A DNA stretch of 64,000 bases from JBDHTQ01 sp039808765. Lineage in GTDB: Bacteria > Pseudomonadota > Alphaproteobacteria > UBA2400. Positions 25,724 through 32,755 of the stretch are shown here, piece by piece (positions within the stretch are counted from its first letter, which is position 1; each line of letters begins with the position of its first letter). Both the position numbers and the translations under genes were made by a program. The stretch is taken from positions 255,726 to 319,725 of the forward strand of contig JBDHTQ010000001.1 of the NCBI GenBank assembly GCA_039808765.1. Direction: 5' to 3'. The notes under the pieces were generated by a model. It had not been told where the DNA came from. It saw nothing but the letters and a program-made list of their open reading frames with translations, and ran no database searches.

Positions 25724-27391
25724 ATGGGTCTTTTTAGCGGTCTAACAAAATGGACAAGAGATTTAGTAGTCGTTCTAAGTTTGGGGACTGCTGGGCATTA
25801 CGCTGGTGAGGCTATCGATCCCCCCGGTGTTGATTTTAAAGACACTCCTCCTGTCGTCAACCCTGCACCAGCTGCTGCTAGACAAACGCCTGAACCGGGA
25901 ACACCGACCGTTGATCCAAAGCCCACTTCTGCCCCACTTGATGATACCCGCCCCACTACTACCTCCAATGCGTCACGTTCCGTTGCGGACCGACGCGCAC
26001 AAATGAATCGATCGGGCTCGACTACTACTGGCCCGACAAGTTTCTATGCTGAAAGATTGGCTCAAGAAGGGAATGGCGCTGCACCTCCTTCTGCATCTTC
26101 TACATCTCCTACTCTTAATCTCCCTGCTGCAGCCGGAGCAGCGGCTGAGGCGCGAAGACGACAGGCTGTCGCTGCGGGCACAGCAACTTCCCCTGCCGAA
26201 TCGTCTGTTGTTACTTTTCAGGGGGGGGGTCAAGGTTCTGGAGTTCGAGGTTGGCATGAGGGCTGGGGGGCAAGAGTTGGGGAAGCGATAGGTGTTGCTG
26301 TTGGCGTGGGGATCGCCCTTGGTATGAGGCGGCGTGAAAAATCTCAAGCGACCCTTAAGAGACTTCTTGATAAAGCGGCGGCTGAATCATCAGATTTTAA
26401 TCGACTTGCTGATCTGATGAGAGAAGGTAGATTGAGTATTGAGAGTGTTGCGCGTTACTGCACTTTGCGGGATACCAATCTTCGTGCCCAAATCGAACAA
26501 GCTAAACTTATAAAAAGTCCCTCGGCTCTTGATATTGAGAATTCAACGATTGCCGCTAAGGGATTGGCTGAAAACAGATTATTAGGTCAGTACTTAATAG
26601 GTGCAGAGACTAAAGGTGCTTTCGCAGAGTATTTTCCATTAGAGATGAAACGTAGAGCTGGAAACCTTAACGTAAAAACAGAGCTTCCGCGATATGAAGA
26701 AATGAGGAAATCGTTTGTCGATTGGCAAATTGCCCAACTTGGAGGCAAAAACGGTCCGTTCACCTTATCGGCTGGTAGGCTTAATCCTGGCGAACAACGG
26801 CTTTTAAATGAATTACAGGTTGAGCAAGCAAGGTTAGAAGAATCAATTGCTTCAAGGGCTAAAAATGATTTTTCAAAACCTCATCCTGTTGGTGTGAGAC
26901 ACCCTGACGTTGGTTCTGCTTTCGTCCGTCCTACAAATCACCCTGATGGGAAACGTCCAGGCGTTCATCACGATGAACCGAAACCATCTTCATCGACTAC
27001 ACCCGATCCAGAAACTAGACCCGGTCCAGAAACTAGACCCGATCCAGAATCTAGACCCGATCCTCGTGGTGCTGGTGGTGGGCCAAGTGATGTGGCCTTA
27101 AATGTGAGGGATAAGAACCTCTATAAACGGCCGGAAGCCCCTCGAAATGATGGGCCAACAGAAGAATTTGGTGGACAATCTTCTCCCCCGCATAGGACTG
27201 ATTTAGTAACGAGGGCTCGTGACAATGACCTCAGTGATGCATGGCAGCACACTGGACCTGTTGTGCACGTATATATCGAACCGGCCCCTCAAGCGGCGTT
27301 ACCGGCCCCTCAAGCGGCGTTACCGGCCCCTCAAGCGGCGTTACCGGCCCCTTCTCGAGCGTTACCGGCCCCTCCTAAACCCTCTGAATAA
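25724..27391 (+). CDS. Repeat-rich hypothetical protein downstream of dotA (555 aa)
   Basis: I recognise no family. A strong AAAGGAGG precedes the ATG. Residues 1-30 hold a short hydrophobic stretch (LVVVLSLGTAGHYAG). Residues 30-180 are Pro/Thr/Ser/Ala-rich. A Gly-zipper-like hydrophobic segment lies at 182-200 (GEAIGVAVGVGIALG), then a helical, charged central domain (about 203-390). The C-terminal third is Pro-rich, with two nested repeats: a 6-residue unit (PDPETR) and a 7-residue unit (PAPQAAL), both built from perfect or near-perfect DNA repeats. It lies 28 bases after dotA and ends at a strong terminator, so both form one transcript. A substrate or accessory of the secretion system is a reasonable guess. 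Confidence 0.75.
   Translation: MGLFSGLTKWTRDLVVVLSLGTAGHYAGEAIDPPGVDFKDTPPVVNPAPAAARQTPEPGTPTVDPKPTSAPLDDTRPTTTSNASRSVADRRAQMNRSGSTTTGPTSFYAERLAQEGNGAAPPSASSTSPTLNLPAAAGAAAEARRRQAVAAGTATSPAESSVVTFQGGGQGSGVRGWHEGWGARVGEAIGVAVGVGIALGMRRREKSQATLKRLLDKAAAESSDFNRLADLMREGRLSIESVARYCTLRDTNLRAQIEQAKLIKSPSALDIENSTIAAKGLAENRLLGQYLIGAETKGAFAEYFPLEMKRRAGNLNVKTELPRYEEMRKSFVDWQIAQLGGKNGPFTLSAGRLNPGEQRLLNELQVEQARLEESIASRAKNDFSKPHPVGVRHPDVGSAFVRPTNHPDGKRPGVHHDEPKPSSSTTPDPETRPGPETRPDPESRPDPRGAGGGPSDVALNVRDKNLYKRPEAPRNDGPTEEFGGQSSPPHRTDLVTRARDNDLSDAWQHTGPVVHVYIEPAPQAALPAPQAALPAPQAALPAPSRALPAPPKPSE
27002..27064 (+). repeat. 18-bp tandem repeat in coding sequence
   Basis: Three full units and a partial fourth (starts at 27002, 27020, 27038 and 27056) read CCCGATCCAGAAACTAGA with one or two changes. 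They encode Pro-Asp-Pro-Glu-Thr-Arg units, so copy-number change keeps the frame. Confidence 0.9.
27281..27373 (+). repeat. 21-bp tandem repeat in coding sequence
   Basis: Units begin at 27281, 27302, 27323, 27344 and 27365. The first three are identical (CCGGCCCCTCAAGCGGCGTTA), the fourth has changed and the fifth is partial. Each encodes Pro-Ala-Pro-Gln-Ala-Ala-Leu. The identity of the copies points to recent expansion or slippage. Confidence 0.92.
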
Positions 27392-27416
27392 TGATAACGT
27401 CATAAAAAAGTATGAT

Positions 27417-27469
27417 GTGAGCCTTGGTCAGTATATCGTTTTGATATATTGGCCGGGTTCACTTTTTTT
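27417..27469 (+). terminator. Strong intrinsic terminator of the dotA operon
   Basis: A long near-perfect stem runs from GTGAGCC through TATATC to ATATATTGGCC and GGGTTCAC, with a small loop and then TTTTTTT. It lies 25 bases after the stop of the repeat-rich gene. Confidence 0.85.
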
Positions 27470-27529
27470 ATGAGTTATAGAGGGCGCATAAACGTGTAAG
27501 TCAACAGCATTTATCAACTTGTTCGATGA

Positions 27530-28213
27530 TTACTGTTCATCCTTCTTGAAGAAGCGGACCATACCTTTTACCTCAGGAACAAGATAGACAATCCATGGAT
27601 TTGTGGTGCCATTTGTAAGTATTTTACTGTAGTCAATACCATTGCGCGGTTTGTTCTCGGTATAGGTTACCCTTAGGCTATCGTCCTTTTCCACATAGTT
27701 TACAGACAGCAAACGAATGCTAAAAAACTCTGATGGGCGATTGCCTAAAAAAATTGCAATTGCAATGGTTCCAAGTGGTAATTTCTCCGGCACTTCATCA
27801 ATAATCGATGTGGTGTCGATTACGTGCCAAAGCGCTCCCCATTCATCTGAATTACGGGCGACTTGTGTTGCGCTTCTTGGATATGTGGAATAAAGGCCTT
27901 TCCACTTACGAAATTGTGAGAAATCAAGCACGCGACCGGCTTCTGAGGCTTCTATGGTGGCATCATGACCGCGCCGCTGAATATTGATTCCAGTATTTTC
28001 TTCGAGTGGGGGCAAAAGCTTCTGCACTGTTGGAACATGAGCAAGACTCTCTTTGCTCGCAGGTGTGGGGGCAGAAACGTCAAGAATTTCCTCAGCATAG
28101 GCTGCATGACTTAAGAGCAAAAGCGCAACGAGAAGATGGACAAAAGCGTATTTTAGAAGCTTACGTTGGAAAAACACTGTGTACAAGCTTGCGTAAAAAT
28201 ATGTAAGAATCAT
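27530..28213 (-). CDS. Secreted protein with PrcB-like C-terminal domain
   Basis: The chosen ATG at 28213 has AAAGGA upstream; earlier in-frame codons lack a site. The 227-residue protein starts with MILTYFYASLYTVFF, followed by a second hydrophobic stretch (YAFVHLLVALLLLSHAAYA|EE) that looks like the actual signal peptide cleavage region. The mature C-terminal half resembles the PrcB C-terminal domain: NSDEWGALWHVI, then GTIAIAIFLGNRP, FSIRLLSVNYVE and NPWIVYLVPEVKG. PrcB-type proteins are periplasmic or surface proteins, some tied to proteases. The middle region (residues 50-100) is low in order. It converges on the dotA-operon terminator. Confidence 0.65.
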   Translation of the reverse strand: MILTYFYASLYTVFFQRKLLKYAFVHLLVALLLLSHAAYAEEILDVSAPTPASKESLAHVPTVQKLLPPLEENTGINIQRRGHDATIEASEAGRVLDFSQFRKWKGLYSTYPRSATQVARNSDEWGALWHVIDTTSIIDEVPEKLPLGTIAIAIFLGNRPSEFFSIRLLSVNYVEKDDSLRVTYTENKPRNGIDYSKILTNGTTNPWIVYLVPEVKGMVRFFKKDEQ

Positions 28214-28421
28214 GGTGGTCCTTTGCGCTCCTTTCCAATATGATATAAGTCGCATGTGAATAAAAAACAAATCGTTAATATTGCACCTTTGAGCAGATTT
28301 TACTATTTTCCAAGACTTGCACCTATAAAGGTGCCAAAAACTCGGATATTTTAGGATTCATTAAGTCATCCATGCCACATTGTGATGATAAAAGAAGGGT
28401 CAAGCCTTCTTGGGGAAAGAA

Positions 28422-31304
28422 ATGAGCCATATTGATAATATTCGAAAAGAACAAGCGGGGCCACGATTTATAAATCAATTGACCGTTCGCACCTCGTCTC
28501 AGCTTGTGCAACGTTATGTAACGCGCATTGTTGCGCATGTTTTTGCCGCCGGTTTTATCTTACTTCTCGCCTTGCAAATTTTTAGTGCATATAGCATCAC
28601 CAACCTCTACCAGCAGGATTTGGTTCTTTACTTAAATCAAGAGTCTCAGACTTTTGCAGGCGCGACAAATGAGGATGAATTAAAGCGTTTATTGCGGCTA
28701 ATGTTACGAAAACAGACAATTTCAGGCATGATGCTGATAAGCGATCAGCATCAGTATGAGATTGCGGAAAACCGAGATGAAAACCAAAAAAAATCTTTTT
28801 GGCTTAATTTTATTCCACAATCCAATTTTGACAGTGTTAGCGTTTCGGTTGAACTTAATCCAATCCTGAGCCGTGGCACAACATGGCAGTTGGCTGCACA
28901 CATCGACAACGGATTTTTGTCCTCTCAGATCAGTACTGTTTTGGGTGCACAGATGATCCTGACGTTGGTTTGGATTTGCGCTTTTGCATTGATTTTGTCA
29001 TTCAGATTTTTGCGTCGTTTAACGGGTCCGATTGTAAGCTTGGCGCAAGGGTTATCGCAACTAGACGAAAAATATCCCACTAAAAACATTGTTCAGGATT
29101 TGGGTGACCATGCAGGCGATGAAATTGGGCAGTTGATTAAATCAACAAATTCACTTTTGGTTCGGCTTGAAACAAATATTCGTAAAGAACATGCACATGC
29201 CGTCACTTTAACCGAACACGATAAGTTTCTCCGTGAAATCATCAACCATGTAACAGAGGGAATAGTATATCTTTCTCTGGATCACAAAATTGTACGCGCC
29301 AATCCAATGGCGGCATCGCTTTTTGAATGTGCAGATGAAAAATTTCTGGAAGGAAAAGAGTTTAGCTCTTTCCTTTCGCTTTCAAGCCAAAGCATTTTTA
29401 ATGCGCACTTGATGCGATTGTCAGCCGAGACAGATACATCACATCCGCTTGCATCTGCAGAGTTTTTGGCAATTGTAACAAAGCACGATAGTACAGAATT
29501 AAGTTTAAGCATTTGCGCAAGTTGTGTTCTTAATTCCAGCGGAAAATCGTATATTATTGTCTTTCGTGATGTTGGCGAAACACGACGCGCAAAAGAACTT
29601 TTGCGGCAAAATGAAATGCGCCTAAAGCTTGCTGTGCGGGCAACGCGCAGTGGTGTATGGGATTATGATCTTAAAAGTAATGTTTTTTGGTGGTCACCAG
29701 AATTTTTGGCAATGTTAGGTTATCAGATTGAAGAGATTTCTGCATCAATGGACAGCAAATACGCGCTTATTCATCCCGATGATCTTTCATGGGTTAAAAC
29801 ATCAACAGAACGCTTCATCAATGGTGAAAGTTTGGAATTCAACCCTGAATATCGCGTCAAAAGAAAAGATGGCACATGGATGTGGGTTGAAGACAAGGGG
29901 GCTTGCGAAAAAGACAGCGATGGTGTGGTGATTCGCTTTAGCGGCGCCATGTCTGACTGCAGCGAGCGCAAACGATTTGAAAAGCAGCTCATGTACATGG
30001 CAACACACGATCCCATGACCAACCTGCCCAATCGTACATTGCTGAATGATCGTTTAGAGCATGCCCTGATTGCGAGCCACCGTAGTCAGTTATTAGTTGC
30101 AACGCTCTTATTAGACATTGATCGTTTTAAGCTCATTAATGATAGTTTGGGTCATGAGATGGGTGATCAATTAATCAAATCTGTCGCTAAAAGATTGGAG
30201 CAGTCGGTTCGTCCTTCTGACACGCTGTGTCATATGTCGGCCGACGAGTTTGTGATTATTTGCGAAGATATTGCGGCTCCACAGGAAGCCGCACGAATTG
30301 CAAAACGCCTGATCAGCAGCCTGAATCAACCTTTTTTGATTGATGGCAACCAATTAAATGTCAGTGTTTCAATCGGCATAAGCATAAACTCGGCCGAAGA
30401 AAAAGATTCTCAAACACTTTTGCGTCACGCGGATACAGCATTACACAGTGCAAAAGCGGGAGGTGGGGGAACATATCGGTTCTTTGCAACCGAGATGAAT
30501 AAAGCCGCTGTGCGCCGTTTGAGTGTTGAGCGCAATCTGCACATCGCATTAGAAACACAGCAATTTAGACTGCAATATCAACCCAAAGTGGATATTCAAA
30601 CACGTCGGGTTGTGAGTGCCGAAGCACTTATTCGTTGGCCGCACCAGAAGTGGGGACCAATGCCGCCTGACCAATTTATTCCAATTGCTGAAGAAACCGG
30701 TCTTATCGTGGGGATTGGTGAATGGGTATTGCGAGAAGCATTGAGTCAAATATGCGCTTGGCGTGAATTGGGCCTGAAACCTATACCAATCGCCGTAAAT
30801 TTGTCGGGTAAGCAGTTGTTGGCAGGCGGAACAGATGAGTTAATCTTGCGGATGTTGCGCGAGTATGATGTGCCACCTCGCTTGCTTGAAGTTGAAGTTA
30901 CCGAATCAATGCTTATGTCCAATGTCGAAAAAGTGATGGGGATTCTTGCACGATTGAAGGAGTCGGGGGTTGGTGTTGCTTTAGACGATTTCGGTACCGG
31001 ATATTCTTCGTTGGCATGGTTGCATAAGTTGCCGATTTCGGCGCTCAAGATTGATCGTTCATTTGTCCGTGAAATTCCGGCAAAACCAGAATCAAATGCG
31101 GTTGCTTCAATTATTCTTGAAATGGGTCGCCAATTAGGTTTAACGGTCGTTGCCGAAGGCATTGAAACCGAAGAACAATGGCAATTTCTGAACCAGCATC
31201 AATGCACACTTGGTCAAGGGTGGCTGTTTTACAAAGCGATGTCGTCTGCGGATTTTGAAAAATTTTTGGTCGCTTCCCAGAGCCGATCTGATACGATCTA
31301 TTAG
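28422..31304 (+). CDS. Membrane PAS-PAS-GGDEF-EAL protein, likely c-di-GMP phosphodiesterase
   Basis: This is a sensor protein acting on c-di-GMP. It starts at ATG 28422 after GGGGAAAG (960 residues). TM1 lies near 36-59, a periplasmic sensing region of about 115 residues follows, TM2 lies near 178-198, and then come HAMP (LTGPIVSLAQGLSQL), PAS at about 270-380 and a PAS_3-type PAS at about 393-523 (SGVWDYDLKSNVFWWSPEF). The GGDEF-like domain at about 526-686 has SADEF (residues 606-610) where GGDEF or GGEEF is needed, so it is probably not a cyclase. The EAL domain at about 700-950 keeps EALIRW, DDFGTGYSSL and KIDRSFV, so phosphodiesterase activity is likely. The degenerate GGDEF may bind GTP and regulate the EAL. 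Confidence 0.92.
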   Translation: MSHIDNIRKEQAGPRFINQLTVRTSSQLVQRYVTRIVAHVFAAGFILLLALQIFSAYSITNLYQQDLVLYLNQESQTFAGATNEDELKRLLRLMLRKQTISGMMLISDQHQYEIAENRDENQKKSFWLNFIPQSNFDSVSVSVELNPILSRGTTWQLAAHIDNGFLSSQISTVLGAQMILTLVWICAFALILSFRFLRRLTGPIVSLAQGLSQLDEKYPTKNIVQDLGDHAGDEIGQLIKSTNSLLVRLETNIRKEHAHAVTLTEHDKFLREIINHVTEGIVYLSLDHKIVRANPMAASLFECADEKFLEGKEFSSFLSLSSQSIFNAHLMRLSAETDTSHPLASAEFLAIVTKHDSTELSLSICASCVLNSSGKSYIIVFRDVGETRRAKELLRQNEMRLKLAVRATRSGVWDYDLKSNVFWWSPEFLAMLGYQIEEISASMDSKYALIHPDDLSWVKTSTERFINGESLEFNPEYRVKRKDGTWMWVEDKGACEKDSDGVVIRFSGAMSDCSERKRFEKQLMYMATHDPMTNLPNRTLLNDRLEHALIASHRSQLLVATLLLDIDRFKLINDSLGHEMGDQLIKSVAKRLEQSVRPSDTLCHMSADEFVIICEDIAAPQEAARIAKRLISSLNQPFLIDGNQLNVSVSIGISINSAEEKDSQTLLRHADTALHSAKAGGGGTYRFFATEMNKAAVRRLSVERNLHIALETQQFRLQYQPKVDIQTRRVVSAEALIRWPHQKWGPMPPDQFIPIAEETGLIVGIGEWVLREALSQICAWRELGLKPIPIAVNLSGKQLLAGGTDELILRMLREYDVPPRLLEVEVTESMLMSNVEKVMGILARLKESGVGVALDDFGTGYSSLAWLHKLPISALKIDRSFVREIPAKPESNAVASIILEMGRQLGLTVVAEGIETEEQWQFLNQHQCTLGQGWLFYKAMSSADFEKFLVASQSRSDTIY

Positions 31305-31331
31305 GATACGCAAACTTTTTTCTGCTGACCC

Positions 31332-31360
31332 CTGACAGATCGTAAAACTCACGCTATACT
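31332..31360 (+). promoter_or_regulatory. Sigma-70-type promoter of the DUF2066 gene, leaderless
   Basis: CTGACA (31332-31337) and TATACT (31355-31360) are separated by exactly 17 bases. The ATG at 31368 follows seven bases after the -10 box, at the expected start of the RNA. No ribosome binding site lies before this ATG, so the transcript is probably leaderless. Confidence 0.65.
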
Positions 31361-31367
31361 CGGGCGC

Positions 31368-32708
31368 ATGAACCCCTTCGGCGAGACCAACATGCGTGCT
31401 TGTACTCAAACTCTTGTGACCACTTTCTTTTTTACCTTTTTTTCTTTTTGCATAATCAATTCTGCCTTCGCGGGTGGCAATATCGAAGAGATCAAGGGGA
31501 TAACGATTGAAGAAAAAGGTACGGCAGGGCGTGATGAAGCGGTTGCCGAGGCGACAAAACAGGCCGCTCAGCGCGTGCTCGACAAAATGGCGAAAGGCGC
31601 AACGTTACCGGCTCAAATTTCTGCTGCAAAACTGGAAGGCTTAACCACCTACGTCGATATTGAAAAAGAAGCGATTCAGCCCAACTATTATTCTGGAACC
31701 TTTAATGTCGGGGTGCGAATCGATAAAGTTATGGAGCTGGTCGGATTGGCCGAAAATCAGGGTAATATTTCTGATTCATCTTTTTCGTCGGGGATGAATA
31801 CCGACCAATCCTCTTCTGAAACAGAAAATAACGCAAAACCGTCATGGGTTTTGATCATCCCCGCTCTGGAGGTGAATGGTGAATATACACTGTGGGATAA
31901 TAATAATGTCTGGAACACTTCATGGTTGACGCAACAACAATTGCAAGGTGTGATTTATGCTGCAGCAGGGGGCGATTTTAAAGACCGCAACTTATTAAAT
32001 GCCGAATCATTGGGGCATGAAGATGTCGCGTTTAAAGATACGCTCGACTCATTCGCTTTTAAATATGGTGCTCCGGCGGTTGCGGTTGTTACATTGCATG
32101 GCAGTGAGCTGCCGCCTTCAGCTCAGGGTGTCTATCAACTCAGTGTAACGTATACACATCGCGATGGTTCTGATCTGCAAAATTTCTCTAGAACTGTTCA
32201 AGCACCCCAAAACGCTGATACTGCGGCATTTTATAGTAAAGCTATTGACGTGGCGAAGAAGATGATTCTCCAAGCTGCACAAGGTGAGGGGGGGGCATCT
32301 TCTGTACCCGCTACAACATCTTCATTAAATGAGCAATCACTTGGCTCTTTGTCCCCACCCGTGCAATCTGCCAATGTTTATACGGCTCAAAGCCCCATCA
32401 ATGGGGTCGGTGCTGATCAAAATATCACCCATGGCGCTGGTACACTGTATCCACAGGTTAACGAAAATGGCACAGCGGCAGCTTCTTCATCGACGATGAA
32501 ACGTTTATGGGTGCGTATCCCGCTTAATCGGCCCGCTGATCTGATGAATATACGCCGCACCATCGCGGGCATTCAAGGTGCGCAATTAGATATATCAGCA
32601 ATGAGCAAATCTTATGTTGAGGGCTACATTGTCTATACTGGTGATCAGTCGGTTCTTCTTCAGCAATTACAGCAGCGCGGCTTGGCACCTCAAAAAACGT
32701 CACAATGA
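31368..32708 (+). CDS. DUF2066 exported protein
   Basis: The family is conserved in proteobacteria and has no firm function. Residues 9-35 form a Sec signal peptide (MRACTQTLVTTFFFTFFSF, cleavage after NSAFA). The N-terminal mature domain shows the family pattern GTAGRDEAVAEATKQAAQRV and YYSGTFNVGVRIDKVMEL. Then PSWVLIIPALEVNGEYTLWD starts a second domain with a strand-rich segment. A Ser/Gln/Ala-rich linker (about residues 305-375) leads to a short C-terminal domain (MKRLWVRIPLNRPADLMNIR). The promoter position favours the first ATG; ATG 31392 gives a more classic signal peptide. It lies 48 bases before the PBP1A gene and may share its transcript. Confidence 0.85.
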   Translation: MNPFGETNMRACTQTLVTTFFFTFFSFCIINSAFAGGNIEEIKGITIEEKGTAGRDEAVAEATKQAAQRVLDKMAKGATLPAQISAAKLEGLTTYVDIEKEAIQPNYYSGTFNVGVRIDKVMELVGLAENQGNISDSSFSSGMNTDQSSSETENNAKPSWVLIIPALEVNGEYTLWDNNNVWNTSWLTQQQLQGVIYAAAGGDFKDRNLLNAESLGHEDVAFKDTLDSFAFKYGAPAVAVVTLHGSELPPSAQGVYQLSVTYTHRDGSDLQNFSRTVQAPQNADTAAFYSKAIDVAKKMILQAAQGEGGASSVPATTSSLNEQSLGSLSPPVQSANVYTAQSPINGVGADQNITHGAGTLYPQVNENGTAAASSSTMKRLWVRIPLNRPADLMNIRRTIAGIQGAQLDISAMSKSYVEGYIVYTGDQSVLLQQLQQRGLAPQKTSQ

Positions 32709-32755
32709 GTGTTTTTTCTTAAAAACAGTGATTTAGTTTTTTTTCAAGCTCGTCT

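Noticed and set aside
27281..27373. 21-bp repeats as a possible CRISPR array
   Set aside because: The repeats are directly adjacent with no spacers and are in frame with the coding sequence, so they are coding tandem repeats.
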